NCBI RefSeq assembly: GCF_001613205.1
Contig: NZ_BDBX01000036.1
Location: 1 to 64,000 of the forward strand
Length of the DNA: 64,000 nucleotides
Source of the DNA: Nocardia sienata NBRC 100364
Lineage (GTDB): Bacteria; Actinomycetota; Actinomycetes; Mycobacteriales; Mycobacteriaceae
Direction of reading: 5' to 3'
The notes under the pieces: model-generated
What the model was told of the DNA's origin: nothing
Databases searched by the model: none
Seen by the model: only the letters and a program-made list of their open reading frames with translations
Shown: positions 36,936 to 46,762 of the stretch, piece after piece
Layout: each line of letters begins with the position of its first letter
Numbering within the stretch: the first letter of the stretch is position 1
Program-made: the position numbers and the translations under genes

Positions 36936-37877
36936 TCAGCCGCGTTCGTCGTCGTCGCCGGAGTAGCCGCCCTGCTCGGCGAGGAAACGCTCGAATTCGG
37001 CGCCCAGTTCGTCGCCGCTGGGCAGCTCGCCCTCACCGACCAGCAGGCTCGACTGCCGCTCCTGGGCGCTGACGAAGGTGTCGTACTGGCGTTCCAGCGC
37101 GTGCACCACCGTCTCCACTTCCGGGTTCCCGGCGATGTGCTCGTTGACCTGCTCACGCACCCGGGCCGCCGCTTCACCCAGCGCGGCGAGCGGGAACGCC
37201 AGGCCTGCATTCTCACCGACGTGTTCGAGCAGGGTCTGCGCGGCTTCCGGGTAGGAGGTCTGCGCGAGATAGTGCGGGACGTGGACCGAGAAACCCAGCG
37301 ATTCGTGACCGTGCTGGGCCATGCGGTACTCCAGCAGTGTGGCCGCGCTCGCCGGTACCTGCAGTTCACCCGGCCAGCGCTGGTTTTCCGGGATGAGATC
37401 GCGGTTGGACGAATGCGCGGTGAGTCCCAGCGGCCGGGTGTGTGGAACCGCCATCGGGATAGCGCTCAGACCGATACTGCGGCGCACGCCGAGTTGCTCG
37501 GCGAGCAACCGCACCGCGGTGGTGAACTTTTCCCAGCGCAGGTCCGGTTCCATGCCGGCGAGCAGCAGGAACGGCGTGCCCTCGGTATCGCGCAGAGCCC
37601 ACAGGTTCAGCTCGGGTTCGGCGTACTCGGAGAAATGATCGGTTTTGAAGGTCATCAGGGGGCGTCGCGAGCGATAGTCCAGCAACTCGTCCACATCGAA
37701 CGAGGCGACGAGTTCGCTCTCCAGGCTCTCCCGCAGATGAGTCGTGGCCAGCCGGACCGCATGGCCCGCGTCGGAGTACCCCTCCAAGCCGTGCACCAGG
37801 ACCGGCCCCGAGCCGTCGTCGGCCGAAAGCTGCGGAGCGGGGAACTCCAGTTCGTACATTCGCGACTCGTAGTCCAT
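36936..37877 (-). CDS. PAC2-family protein (Rv2714-like)
   Basis: A 313-residue protein of the PAC2 family, named after the proteasome-assembling chaperone; bacterial members are uncharacterised. Family blocks are VLVHGLEGYSDAGHAVRLAT, TFKTDHFSEYAEPELNLWAL, FLLLAGMEPDLRWEKFT and VPHTRPLGLTAHSSN. The C-terminus (about 270-313) is acidic and low in complexity. GGAAGGAG upstream fixes the ATG at 37877. Position matches Rv2714. The actinobacterial proteasome system is not encoded nearby. Confidence 0.92.
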   Translation of the reverse strand: MDYESRMYELEFPAPQLSADDGSGPVLVHGLEGYSDAGHAVRLATTHLRESLESELVASFDVDELLDYRSRRPLMTFKTDHFSEYAEPELNLWALRDTEGTPFLLLAGMEPDLRWEKFTTAVRLLAEQLGVRRSIGLSAIPMAVPHTRPLGLTAHSSNRDLIPENQRWPGELQVPASAATLLEYRMAQHGHESLGFSVHVPHYLAQTSYPEAAQTLLEHVGENAGLAFPLAALGEAAARVREQVNEHIAGNPEVETVVHALERQYDTFVSAQERQSSLLVGEGELPSGDELGAEFERFLAEQGGYSGDDDERG

Positions 37878-38512
37878 CGCGTACTCCTTCCTGCGCGATC
37901 CGTGGCGGGCGGGTCGAGCAACACTGCTGGTATTCGCTGCCGCGCCGCGCGCCGCGAATCGCCCTTCATTGTCCCCCATGCAGATGCAGGGCCACACGCT
38001 GGCCGTACACCGGCGCTCTGTGCTGACAACAGCGGTCGCCGCCGGTGAATTCCCCGGTCCCGGCGCGGGACGGGCCGGGAAGTCGAGGTGGGCTTGTGGC
38101 CGGTCGACGCACCGGGGAGTCTGGCACACTCCGCTTGCGGATGTACCCCATTTCCCGGTCGGCAACCAGCACTCGGCGCGGGCACCGGCCGCCGACCGGA
38201 GTTGTCCCCAACCCCGAGTTCTCCACAGACTTCGTGAGAACCAGTGTTCTGCCAGTTCACGCCCGTACTGCGCGAGATCCGATACCGCATGCTCGGGCCA
38301 TGACATCCGCTGCGCCGTCCTCCCGTCCCGCTTCCGCCTCCGCCCGGTCGGTCCCGTGCCGTGCGGGCGGCCTCGGCCGCCCGGCTTCGGCACCATCCCG
38401 CTCCGGCCGGGCCCCGGGACGGTGTCCCACAGCGCGGGCACTGGCCGCGAGCGCAGGGTCACGCCCGGCTCCGGGGGCGTCCGGTGAGTGCGCCCCCGGT
38501 CCGTACTTCGCT
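37878..38512. other. Gap of about 635 bases between PAC2 and DUF4192 genes
   Basis: Divergent promoter region. If DUF4192 starts at the ATG at 38300 instead of the GTG at 38513, the gap is 422 bases. I see no convincing gene. Near 38202-38228 lie TTGTCCCCA and TTCTCCACA, each one base away from the actinobacterial DnaA box TTGTCCACA, and at 38237-38250 a small inverted repeat AGAAC/GTTCT. Confidence 0.5.
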
Positions 38513-39673
38513 GTGCGCGAAACCTACGAATACGCCGCGGCGTCGCGGGCACGCTGCGCCGACCGGGCCGGTGACGCGTACGACCGCCCGCTCGGTACCG
38601 GCCCCGCCCGGCTCGACGACCCGGGAGATCTGCTCGCCGCGCTCCCCGCCATGCTCGGCTTCCGTCCGGAACGTTCGCTGGTGCTGGCCGTCCTGTGCGC
38701 GGCCTCCACGGCCGAGAGCGCGGTCATCGATCTCGTGGTGCGCTTCGACCTCCGCCATCCCGGCACCGGCGCCTGCTCCGATACCGAAACGGTGGCCACC
38801 GCGGCCGCGCGGGTCTGTGCGCGGCCGGGAGTGGCCGGAGTGCTCGTCGTCCTGGTGGACGACGAGCTGACCGACGGTGAACGCGCTGTACCGCAACAGG
38901 TTCCGATATTCGGGGAACTGGAACGGCAGCTGGCGTCCCGTGCGGTACCGGTGCGCGGCGCCTGGGCCGCTCGGTCGATCGCGGCCGGGCAGCCGTGGTG
39001 GAGCGTGGTCGGCCCACCGCGCCGCGGGCGGATCGCCGATCCGGCGGCCTCGACGGTGACCCTGGGCCGGGTTCTGGACGGCCGGCCGATCCGCCGCAGC
39101 CGCGACGAACTGACCGCGTTGGTCGCCCCGGACGATGCGCTGCGCGCGCAGGTGTCGAGCGAATTGGAGGACGCCAGGGATCGTGCCAAGGACAGATACG
39201 TCGCTGCCGCGCAGCGTGGCGATCCGGCCGGTTATCTGCGCGGCGAACTGCAGACCGTGCTCTGGCTCATCGCAAACGCCGAATCCGGCGCCGGTCTCGA
39301 TGCCCGGGAACTGGCCCGGATCGCGGTGGCCCTCCGTGACCGGGAAATCCGCGATTCCGTCTTCGCCGTGGCCGATACCGCGCACGCTGAAGCGGCCGAA
39401 AGCCTGCTGGCCCTGCTGACCCGCGCGCTGGACGGTGCCGACCGGGCGGAAGCGGCGACCCTGCTGGGCTATTTCGCCTATGTGCGGGGCGACGGCCCCT
39501 TCGCCGGAATCGCCTTGGACGCGGCGCTGGATATCGAGCCGCACCATTCGATGGCCGCACTGCTGCATACCGCTCTGGAGGCCGGTATGCGACCCGAACG
39601 CCTCCGCGATCTGGCGCAGTGCGGCCGGGATACCGCCACCGCTCTCGGCGTCGACCCGGCCGCGGTGTGGTGA
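38513..39673 (+). CDS. DUF4192 protein (Rv2712c-like)
   Basis: A 386-residue protein of DUF4192, an actinobacterial family of unknown function. The diagnostic N-terminal block is DPGDLLAALPAMLGFRPERS followed by LVLAVL; the middle includes a conserved WWSV..P region and the C-terminus is a helical ALLGYFAYVRGDG...LALDIEP block. The start is uncertain: GTG 38513 gives the family-like N-terminus, while ATG 38300 adds 71 low-complexity Ser/Pro/Arg residues. Position between PAC2 and ideR matches Rv2712c. Convergent with galE. Confidence 0.85.
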   Translation: MRETYEYAAASRARCADRAGDAYDRPLGTGPARLDDPGDLLAALPAMLGFRPERSLVLAVLCAASTAESAVIDLVVRFDLRHPGTGACSDTETVATAAARVCARPGVAGVLVVLVDDELTDGERAVPQQVPIFGELERQLASRAVPVRGAWAARSIAAGQPWWSVVGPPRRGRIADPAASTVTLGRVLDGRPIRRSRDELTALVAPDDALRAQVSSELEDARDRAKDRYVAAAQRGDPAGYLRGELQTVLWLIANAESGAGLDARELARIAVALRDREIRDSVFAVADTAHAEAAESLLALLTRALDGADRAEAATLLGYFAYVRGDGPFAGIALDAALDIEPHHSMAALLHTALEAGMRPERLRDLAQCGRDTATALGVDPAAVW

Positions 39674-39690
39674 GGCCGGCCGCGGCGGGG

Positions 39691-40671
39691 TCAGCGCGCG
39701 CTGTGCGCGCGCGAACCGAGACCCTGCAGATAACTCCAGGCGGTGGAAACGATCTCGTCGAGGTCGTTGTGCTCGGGTTTCCAGCCGAGTTCGTCGATCG
39801 CGCGCCGGCTGGAGGCGATCAGCACGGCCGGGTCACCGGCGCGGCGCGGGGCGTCGACCGCGGCAATGGGCCCGCCGGTGACCCGCTCACACGCCGAGAT
39901 CACCTCCCGTACGGAGAATCCGGTCCCACTACCGAGGTTGAACACGCGGTGAGCGCTCGCCGCGGCCGTCTCCAGGGCCAGCAGATGTGCCTGCGCGAGG
40001 TCCAGGATATGGATGTAGTCGCGGACCGCGGTGCCGTCGTGGGTCGGCCAATCGGTGCCGAACACCGAAATGGAATCCCGGTGTCCCGCAGCCACCTGCA
40101 GCACCAGCGGGATCAGATGCGTCTCCACCGCCCGGTTCTCACCGAGACCGCCGTAGGCCCCGGCCACATTGAAATAGCGCAGGCTGGTGGCGGCCAGGCC
40201 GTGGGCGGCGGAATACGAGGTGATGGCGTGATCGATCGCCAGCTTGGACGCACCGTATGGGTTGGTGGGACGAGTCGGGGCGTCTTCGGTGATCGGAACC
40301 TGTTCCGGCTCGCCGTACACCGCCGCCGTCGAGGAGAACACCAGCCGCCGGGTATCGGTTTCACGCATTGCGTCCAGCAGTGCGAGCGTTTTCACCACAT
40401 TGCCGTGCCAGTACTTTTCGGGCCGCTGTACCGATTCACCGACCAGCGATTGCGCCGCGAAATGCAGAACCCCGTCGAATTGCCGGGTGCGCAGCAGATC
40501 CGGCGCGGCCTCGGCGATATCCCCTTCGACGAATTCGACGCCCTCGGGCACTCCGTCTGCATTGCCGGTCGACAGATCGTCGAGGACCACCACCTCGTGG
40601 CCCTGTTCCCGCAGCACGAGCGCGCAGACGCCACCCACATAACCGGCTCCGCCGGTGACCAGGAGTTTCAT
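39691..40671 (-). CDS. galE: UDP-glucose 4-epimerase GalE
   Basis: A 326-residue NAD-dependent epimerase interconverting UDP-glucose and UDP-galactose, needed for galactan and glycolipid synthesis. The cofactor motif TGGAGYVGG is at 6-14, followed by the catalytic SSTAAVYG serine/threonine and NPYGASK Tyr-x3-Lys pair, and the RYFNVAGAY block. It starts 3 bases after the ideR stop, so ideR-galE is an operon; the same pairing with dtxR is known in C. glutamicum. Iron control of galE is therefore possible. Confidence 0.96.
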   Translation of the reverse strand: MKLLVTGGAGYVGGVCALVLREQGHEVVVLDDLSTGNADGVPEGVEFVEGDIAEAAPDLLRTRQFDGVLHFAAQSLVGESVQRPEKYWHGNVVKTLALLDAMRETDTRRLVFSSTAAVYGEPEQVPITEDAPTRPTNPYGASKLAIDHAITSYSAAHGLAATSLRYFNVAGAYGGLGENRAVETHLIPLVLQVAAGHRDSISVFGTDWPTHDGTAVRDYIHILDLAQAHLLALETAAASAHRVFNLGSGTGFSVREVISACERVTGGPIAAVDAPRRAGDPAVLIASSRRAIDELGWKPEHNDLDEIVSTAWSYLQGLGSRAHSAR

Positions 40672-40674
40672 CGA

Positions 40675-41361
40675 TCAGACCAGCTTCACCTGTACGGCGT
40701 GGGCCATTTCGTCGGGCAGTTCGTAACCCGAGTGGCCCGGCACCGTGATGACCACGGCGCCCGGTTTGCTCTCGACGGTGACCCGGGCGTCGGGCACCAC
40801 ACCCGCCTCCCGCAGCCGGCCGATCACCTCGGGATCGGTCTGGATGTGTTCGGCCAGCCGGCGCACCACCACCGCATGCGTACGGCCCTGCGGCAGTTCG
40901 GACAACCGCTTCAGCGGTTCCTCCAGCAACTGGCTCGCTGCGATACCGAGTTCGTCCAGGCCGGGGATAGGGTTGCCGTAGGGCGAGGTGGTGGGATGGT
41001 TGAGTACCTCGACCAGCCGCCGTTCGACATCCTCGCTCATCACATGTTCCCAGCGACAGGCTTCGGCATGCACGTTCTGCCAGTCCAGCCCGATGATGTC
41101 CACCAGCAATCGCTCGGCCAGCCGATGTTTGCGCATGACCGCGACCGCCATACTGCGGCCCTTCTCGGTCAGTTCGAGATGCCGGTCACCTGCGACGAGC
41201 AGCAGTCCGTCGCGTTCCATCCGGGCCACGGTCTGGCTGACCGTGGGGCCGCTCTGCTCGAGGCGCTCGGCGATCCGGGCGCGCAGGGGTACTACACCCT
41301 CCTCCTCGAGGTCGTAGATGGTACGGAGATACATCTCCGTGGTGTCGACCAGATCCTTCAC
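40675..41361 (-). CDS. ideR: Iron-dependent regulator IdeR (DtxR family)
   Basis: A 228-residue Fe(II)-activated repressor of iron uptake and oxidative-stress genes. The helix-turn-helix includes ARIAERLEQSGPTVSQTVAR, the metal-binding dimer domain includes the DRHLELTEKGRSMAVAVMRK and CRWEHVMSEDVE blocks (Met/Cys/Glu/His ligands), and a C-terminal SH3-like domain follows. The family-length start is the GTG at 41361 (VKDLVDTTEMYLRTIYDLEE). It is divergent from acuC; no clear IdeR box was seen in the 183-base gap. Confidence 0.97.
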   Translation of the reverse strand: MKDLVDTTEMYLRTIYDLEEEGVVPLRARIAERLEQSGPTVSQTVARMERDGLLLVAGDRHLELTEKGRSMAVAVMRKHRLAERLLVDIIGLDWQNVHAEACRWEHVMSEDVERRLVEVLNHPTTSPYGNPIPGLDELGIAASQLLEEPLKRLSELPQGRTHAVVVRRLAEHIQTDPEVIGRLREAGVVPDARVTVESKPGAVVITVPGHSGYELPDEMAHAVQVKLV

Positions 41362-41544
41362 TGTTGCCCCTTCGTCGGCACGAATTCTACCTGCGCACCA
41401 GCGACCCCGGTCGAAACGAACGGGTCGCGTGACGCGATGGGAATACATTCGGCGCGCGGCCCGACGCCGCAGTCACGCATACATGTATTTCTACTGCATG
41501 ACAACGTGCGATGGGGTTTCACCCTTCCCGATACGGTTGCGATC

Positions 41545-42810
41545 ATGGCCACTGCACCGCCGGACGTGAACCCCGGCTCCGGAGAACCGGGGACCGTTGT
41601 GTGGACCGACCGCTTCATGGACTACTCGTGGACCCCCGAGCATCCGATGAAACCGGTCCGTCTGCAGTACACGATGGCGCTGGCGCGCTCGCTCGGGATA
41701 CTCGACGGGATAGAGGTACTGGAGCCCGGCGCGGCCGACCGCGACGAGCTGCTGCGGATACACACCAGCGACTACATCGAGGCGGTCCGCTCGGCGGTGC
41801 CGCGGGAGACAGTGGGTGATCTTCCGATCGATCCGCCCTACGGGCTCGGATCCAGCGACAATCCGGTGTTCCCCCGGATGCACGATGCCGCCTCGGTGAT
41901 CGTCGGCGGCACCCTGGCCGCGGCGCGCGCCATCGCCACGGGCACCACTCGGCGGGCGGTGAGCATCGGCGGCGGAATGCACCACGCCATGCCGGGCCGG
42001 GCCGCCGGGTTCTGTGTGTACAACGACGCGGCGGTGGCCATCTCCTGGCTGCTCGACCACGGCTTCGATCGGATCGCCTACCTCGATGTGGACGTCCACC
42101 ACGGTGACGGGGTGCAGCACGCATTCTATCGGGACCCGCGGGTGCTCACCGTATCGATCCACCAGCATCCCGCAACGCTGTGGCCCAACACCGGCTGGCC
42201 GGACGAGACCGGAAGCGGACCCGGCGACGGTACGGTGATCAATCTCCCGTTGCTGCCGGGTACCCGCGACCCGCAGTGGTTACGTGCCTTCCACGCGGTG
42301 GTGCCCGGGGCGGTGGCGGCGTTCCGGCCCCAGCTGGTGGTCAGCCAGTGCGGGGTGGACACCCACCGCGAGGATCCACTCGCGGAGCTGGAGCTGGGTA
42401 TCGAGGGACAGCGGGCGGCCTTCCTGGCGATGCGGGAGCTGGCCGACCGATACGCCGAAGGGCGATGGCTGGCGGTCGGTGGAGGCGGGTACGGCCTGGT
42501 GCGGGTGGTGCCCCGGGCCTGGACCCATCTACTGGGGATCGCGCTCGACCGCCCGGTGGACCCGACGACCGCGATACCGCAGGATTGGATCGATCTCGTG
42601 CACGCTGACAGGCCGCGGATATCGCCGCCCCGCACCATGGGCGACGGTGTGGATATCGAATTCCGGCGCTGGGACGGTCCCGGGGGTACCGCCGAAACCG
42701 GGGACGCCCGGTTCGACCGGGCCCAGCGGGCCGTCGATACGGCCGTTCTCGCCACCCGCCGCGCGTGCTTCGGCCCGCTCGGCCTGGACCCGGAGGATCC
42801 GCGTGACTGA
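41545..42810 (+). CDS. acuC: Acetoin-utilisation-type lysine deacetylase AcuC
   Basis: A 421-residue zinc-dependent deacetylase of the class I histone deacetylase fold. Active-site blocks are GGGMHHAMPGRAAGFCVYND (catalytic His pair) and YLDVDVHHGDGVQHAFY (zinc Asp and His), with QCGVDTHREDPL downstream. AcuC of B. subtilis removes acetyl groups from acetyl-CoA synthetase. Here the gene overlaps the next, a GNAT acetyltransferase, by 8 bp (42803-42810), so a writer and an eraser of lysine acetylation are probably made together. The start at ATG 41545 has no strong ribosome site. Confidence 0.95.
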   Translation: MATAPPDVNPGSGEPGTVVWTDRFMDYSWTPEHPMKPVRLQYTMALARSLGILDGIEVLEPGAADRDELLRIHTSDYIEAVRSAVPRETVGDLPIDPPYGLGSSDNPVFPRMHDAASVIVGGTLAAARAIATGTTRRAVSIGGGMHHAMPGRAAGFCVYNDAAVAISWLLDHGFDRIAYLDVDVHHGDGVQHAFYRDPRVLTVSIHQHPATLWPNTGWPDETGSGPGDGTVINLPLLPGTRDPQWLRAFHAVVPGAVAAFRPQLVVSQCGVDTHREDPLAELELGIEGQRAAFLAMRELADRYAEGRWLAVGGGGYGLVRVVPRAWTHLLGIALDRPVDPTTAIPQDWIDLVHADRPRISPPRTMGDGVDIEFRRWDGPGGTAETGDARFDRAQRAVDTAVLATRRACFGPLGLDPEDPRD

Positions 42811-45502
42811 CCCCACCGATCGTGTGCCCGACGATCCACCGCCGGCGCCGCTGCACTGGCAGGCCGATGTCCTGGCCTCCGACGGCGGTGTGGTGCGGGT
42901 GCGCCCGATCACTCCCGCCGATGCCGACGAACTGCAGCGATTTCACACCGCATTATCCGAGCGCAGCCGCTACCTGCGTTATTTCGGGCCCTATCCCCGG
43001 ATATCGCCGAAGGATCTGCACCGCACCACCCACCTCGACTACCGGGACCGGGTCGGGCTCGTGGTCGTCCTGGGGGATGCGATCATCGCGGTCGGCCGCT
43101 ACGAGATATTGGACCGGTCCGGTTCGCGCGCGGCGGAGGTCGCTTTCGTGGTGGCCGACGAGCACCAAGGGCGCGGGCTCGGATCGATCCTGCTGGAACA
43201 TCTGGCCGGCGCTGCCGCGGAGAACCGGATCGACACCTTCGTCGCCGAGGTGCTGGCCGAGAACACGGTGATGGTCACCGTGTTCCGGGAGGCCGGCTAC
43301 CAGGTGGAGCGCAGTCGTGACGGTTCGGTGCTGCATCTGGAATTCGCCATCGACCCGACCGAGGCATTGCGCTCGGTGCGCGATGCGCGGGAACGGGCCT
43401 CGGAGGCACGCAGTGTGGGTAATCTGCTGGCTCCGCGCTCGGTGGCGGTGATCGGCGCGACGCCGAGCATCACCCGTGTCGGGGGTGTGGTGCTCGCCAA
43501 TCTGCTGGACGGAACGTTCCAGGGGGCGGTGTACCCGGTGAATCCCGAGCGTCGTTCGGTCCGCGGCGTCCATACCTATCCGACGGTTCGCGATATCCCG
43601 GACGAGGTGGACCTGGCCGTGGTCGCGGTCCCCGCGGCCGCCATCGGTTCGGTCCTCGACGACTGTATGGCCAAGGGCGTCAAGGGCCTACTGGTGCTGT
43701 CGGCGGGGTTCGGCGAGACCGGGGAGCAGGGCCGCAGTGCGGAGGCCGAACTCGTCGCGGCCGCCCGGAGGCACGGTATGCGCGTGGTGGGGCCGAGCGC
43801 GCTGGGGATCGCGAACACCGATCCGGCGGTCGGTCTCAATGCCACGCTGGCCACCCTGCTGCCGGGCCGCGGGCGGATCGGATTCTTCTGTCAGTCGGGG
43901 CCGCTCGGAGTGGCCATCCTCGCCGAGGCCGCCACACGCAATCTGGGGTTGTCCACCTTCGTCTCCGCCGGTAATCGGGCCGATGTCTCCGGTAACGATC
44001 TGCTGCAGTACTGGGATACCGACGCAGATACCGATGTGATCCTGCTGTATCTGGAGAGTTTCGGTAATCCGCGCAAATTCTCCCGCATCGCGCGCCGGGT
44101 GGCCCGCAACAAACCGATCGTCGCGGTCAGTCCCAGTCGGCTGGCCGCGCGCGACCGGTCGGACGGGGGACTGGATCGGTCCATCGTGCACGATCTGTTC
44201 GCGCAATCGGGTGTGGTGCAGGCGGACTCGATTTCCGAGATGTTCGACTGCGCGGCCCTGCTGGGCTATCAGCCGCTGCCCCGCGGACCCCGGCCGGCCG
44301 TCGTGGGCAACAGTGCCGCACTCAACTGGCTGACCTCCGACGCCGCGCGCAGTGAGGGACTCGCCGTGGTCGAACCGGTGGACCTCGGACCGCAGGCCAC
44401 ACCCGAGGACTTCCGGATCGCTGTCGAGTCCGCACTGGAATCCGACGACAACGATGCGGTGATCATCATCTTCGCGCCGCCGATTCCGCTGCCGCAGACC
44501 GGATATGCCGAGGCGATCCGGGCTGCCGTGGCTTCGGTGCCCGCGACCAAACCGGTACTCACCACCTTCGCCGGCGGGGACGGTATCCCGAATCTGCTGG
44601 CGGTCCGCGGGCCGGGCGCGGCCGCGGTCCGTGGATCCATTCCGTCCTTCCCCGATCCGGCGCGCGCGGTCCGCGCGCTGGCCAGAGTGCATCGCTACGC
44701 GCGCTGGCGCGACCTGCCCGCGTACCCGGACTCCGATACCGTCCACACCGGCGATGAGAACGGGCGACCGGCCGGTATCGACAGCGAGCGGGCTGTGCGG
44801 CTGATGGAGCAGTGGACGACCGATCCGGCCGGGCGGTGGCTGACCGACGACGAGACCGTTCTACTGCTGGACTGCTACGGCATCTCCGTGGTGGAGTTCC
44901 GGGCGGTCCGCGATGCCGAGGCAGCCGTGGCGGCGGCCGAGGAACTGGGCTATCCGGTGGCGGCGAAGGCCACCAACGAGAGCTGGCGGCGTCGCCCCGA
45001 TATGAGCTGGGTGCGCCTGGACCTGTGGCGGCCGGACGCGGTCCGCCAGGCCTATCGCGACCTGGTCGAGCTGTGCGGTGATCCGCTCCTGCATATCCAG
45101 CGTATGGCGCCCAAGGGCGTCGGCTGTGTGCTGAAGGTGCAGGACGACCCGGCTTTCGGTTCGGTGATCGAATTCGGGCTGTCCGGGCCGATCATCGAAC
45201 TTCTCGGTGACCGCGCCTATCGAGCGCTACCTCTGTCGGCCCAAGAAGCCGCCGCGCTGATCGATGCGCCGCGCGCCGCCCCGTTGCTGAACGGGACCCC
45301 GGCCAGCCCCCGAGTGGACAAAGCGGCTCTCATCGAACTCGCCCGGCGTATCTCCGCGATGTTCGACGATCTCCCCGAGCTGCGGGAACTGTCCTTCGAG
45401 CCGGTGCTCGCCGCTCCGGAATCGGCGGCGATCCTCTATGCCCGGGCCCGGGTGGGTCCGCAGCCGAGCCGCTTCGACGCCGGTCCGCGTCGATTGGGAT
45501 AG
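42803..45502 (+). CDS. GNAT acetyltransferase fused to NDP-forming acyl-CoA synthetase domain (Pat-like)
   Basis: A 899-residue fusion: an N-terminal GNAT domain (about 25-190) with acetyl-CoA loop HQGRGLG near 121-127, then CoA-binding, ligase-CoA and ATP-grasp domains of ADP-forming acetyl-CoA synthetases. GNAT-first order is that of PatA of Streptomyces lividans, the reverse of Salmonella Pat. The catalytic His motif SHTG of active synthetases is not present: the equivalent stretch reads RSDGGLDRSIVHDLFAQSGV, so the synthetase half is probably a sensor or regulatory domain. Start is GTG at 42803, overlapping acuC. Target proteins are likely acyl-CoA synthetases. Confidence 0.93.
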   Translation: MTDPTDRVPDDPPPAPLHWQADVLASDGGVVRVRPITPADADELQRFHTALSERSRYLRYFGPYPRISPKDLHRTTHLDYRDRVGLVVVLGDAIIAVGRYEILDRSGSRAAEVAFVVADEHQGRGLGSILLEHLAGAAAENRIDTFVAEVLAENTVMVTVFREAGYQVERSRDGSVLHLEFAIDPTEALRSVRDARERASEARSVGNLLAPRSVAVIGATPSITRVGGVVLANLLDGTFQGAVYPVNPERRSVRGVHTYPTVRDIPDEVDLAVVAVPAAAIGSVLDDCMAKGVKGLLVLSAGFGETGEQGRSAEAELVAAARRHGMRVVGPSALGIANTDPAVGLNATLATLLPGRGRIGFFCQSGPLGVAILAEAATRNLGLSTFVSAGNRADVSGNDLLQYWDTDADTDVILLYLESFGNPRKFSRIARRVARNKPIVAVSPSRLAARDRSDGGLDRSIVHDLFAQSGVVQADSISEMFDCAALLGYQPLPRGPRPAVVGNSAALNWLTSDAARSEGLAVVEPVDLGPQATPEDFRIAVESALESDDNDAVIIIFAPPIPLPQTGYAEAIRAAVASVPATKPVLTTFAGGDGIPNLLAVRGPGAAAVRGSIPSFPDPARAVRALARVHRYARWRDLPAYPDSDTVHTGDENGRPAGIDSERAVRLMEQWTTDPAGRWLTDDETVLLLDCYGISVVEFRAVRDAEAAVAAAEELGYPVAAKATNESWRRRPDMSWVRLDLWRPDAVRQAYRDLVELCGDPLLHIQRMAPKGVGCVLKVQDDPAFGSVIEFGLSGPIIELLGDRAYRALPLSAQEAAALIDAPRAAPLLNGTPASPRVDKAALIELARRISAMFDDLPELRELSFEPVLAAPESAAILYARARVGPQPSRFDAGPRRLG

Positions 45503-45655
45503 CCGGCGCCGCTCTCCGGCAATATCCGGCCGGCGCGGCGGCCGGGAACGGCCGCCGACTGCCATGGACCGACCGGTGCGTCGGCATTCCTCGGTGCCCG
45601 GCGAGGTCTCGACCGGCCCGGTGACCGAGCCGTGAGCCGGGCTATCGGTACAGCA

Positions 45656-45679
45656 TGACCGGCCGAACTCGGCCGGTCA
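45656..45679. terminator. Bidirectional hairpin between the Pat-like gene and sigB
   Basis: TGACCGGCCGA (45656-45666) and TCGGCCGGTCA (45669-45679) form a perfect 11-bp inverted repeat with a two-base centre. It lies between the convergent genes; no T-run. Confidence 0.6.
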
Positions 45680-45694
45680 CCGTTCCCAGAGGGG

Positions 45695-46663
45695 TCAGCT
45701 CGCGTACGCGCGCAGCCGGTCCGCCCGCTCGCCCTTGCGGAGTTTGGACATGACCTCGCGCTCGATCTGCCGGACACGTTCCCGGGACAGGCCGAACAAC
45801 TTGCCGATCTGATCCAGGGTCCGCGGCTGGCCGTCATCGAGACCGAAGCGGAGCCGGATCACCTGCTGTTCGCGTTCGTCGAGCGTATTGAGCACGCTGC
45901 GCACATCGTGGTGCAACAGGCCGGCGATCACTGCGCTTTCCGCGGAGGTGGCCTCGGAGTCCTCGATGAAATCGCCCAGGGGGGCTTCTTCGTCGTTACC
46001 CACCGGCATGTCCAGGCTCACCGGATCGCGGCTGTGGTCGAGTAGATCGGCGATCTTCTCCACCGCGATACCCGATTCGGCCGCGAGTTCTTCGTCGGTG
46101 GCCTCGCGGCCGAGTTGCTGATGTAGTTCGCGCTTGATCCGGGCGAGCTTGTTGACCTGTTCGACCAGATGGACCGGGAGCCGGATGGTGCGGCTCTGAT
46201 CGGCCATACCTCTGGTGATCGCCTGCCGGATCCACCAGGTGGCGTAGGTGGAGAACTTGAAGCCCTTCGCGTAGTCGAACTTCTCCATCGCGCGGATCAG
46301 GCCCAGGTTGCCCTCCTGGATGAGATCCAGCAGCGGCATTCCACGGCCCGTGTACCGCTTGGCGAGCGAGACGACCAGACGCAGGTTGGCTTCCAGCAGG
46401 TGCGACCGGGCGGCCTGGCCCTCCCGGACGACGATGGCCAGGTCATGCTTGCGGGTCGCCGACAAACGCTTGCCGGTCTCCAGCAGGTGCTGGGCGTAGA
46501 GACCCGCCTCGATGCGCTTGGCCAGTTCGACTTCGTCGGCAGCTGTGAGCAGGGCGGTCCGGCCGATTCCGTTCAGGTACACACGTACCAGGTCGGCGGC
46601 GGGGCTCGAAGCGTCGAGGTCCGTATCACTGGGGCGCACACGAGTGGTGGCGGGGCTTGTCAT
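45695..46663 (-). CDS. sigB: Principal-like stress sigma factor SigB
   Basis: A 322-residue group 2 sigma-70 factor. Region 1.2 ([20 protein letters not shown]), region 2 ([20 protein letters not shown] and [12 protein letters not shown]), region 3 and region 4 with [20 protein letters not shown] are complete. It lacks the long N-terminal tail of SigA. Position close to ideR matches sigB of mycobacteria. AGGAGG lies 6 bases before the ATG. An ECF-type promoter lies upstream, so sigB is probably switched on by SigE/SigH-type factors. Confidence 0.96.
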   Translation of the reverse strand: MTSPATTRVRPSDTDLDASSPAADLVRVYLNGIGRTALLTAADEVELAKRIEAGLYAQHLLETGKRLSATRKHDLAIVVREGQAARSHLLEANLRLVVSLAKRYTGRGMPLLDLIQEGNLGLIRAMEKFDYAKGFKFSTYATWWIRQAITRGMADQSRTIRLPVHLVEQVNKLARIKRELHQQLGREATDEELAAESGIAVEKIADLLDHSRDPVSLDMPVGNDEEAPLGDFIEDSEATSAESAVIAGLLHHDVRSVLNTLDEREQQVIRLRFGLDDGQPRTLDQIGKLFGLSRERVRQIEREVMSKLRKGERADRLRAYAS

Positions 46664-46698
46664 GACTTGCCTCCTGTCGGTGGTGTCTCACTCCGAAC

Positions 46699-46724
46699 AA
46701 CGGACCCGACATAGGGAAAGTTCC
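46699..46724 (-). promoter_or_regulatory. ECF-type (SigE/SigH-like) promoter of sigB
   Basis: On the minus strand GGAAC (46724-46720) and CGTT (46702-46699) are separated by 17 bases, the arrangement of SigE/SigH promoters in mycobacteria. It ends 35 bases before the sigB start. M. tuberculosis sigB is known to be transcribed by SigE and SigH. Confidence 0.75.
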
Positions 46725-46740
46725 CTCGCCGGGCGCGGAT

Positions 46741-46762
46741 AAACCGCTCTGAACTGCGGTTT
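46741..46762 (-). terminator. Hairpin after the methyltransferase gene
   Basis: AAACCGC (46741-46747) and GCGGTTT (46756-46762) pair across an 8-base loop, with a short T-run on the minus strand. It would separate the methyltransferase transcript from the sigB promoter just downstream. Confidence 0.6.

Noticed and set aside
38237-38250. AGAAC/GTTCT repeat as a LexA box
   Set aside because: Only the inner GAAC and GTTC match; the outer bases of the SOS consensus are wrong on both sides.
41479-41488. ATACATGTAT palindrome as an IdeR box
   Set aside because: It does not match the TTAGGTTAGGCTAACCTAA-type iron box and is too short; may be a chance palindrome.
39619-41544. Upstream continuation of the acuC frame over galE and ideR
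   Set aside because: This part is antisense to two well-supported genes and unlike any deacetylase; acuC starts at 41545.
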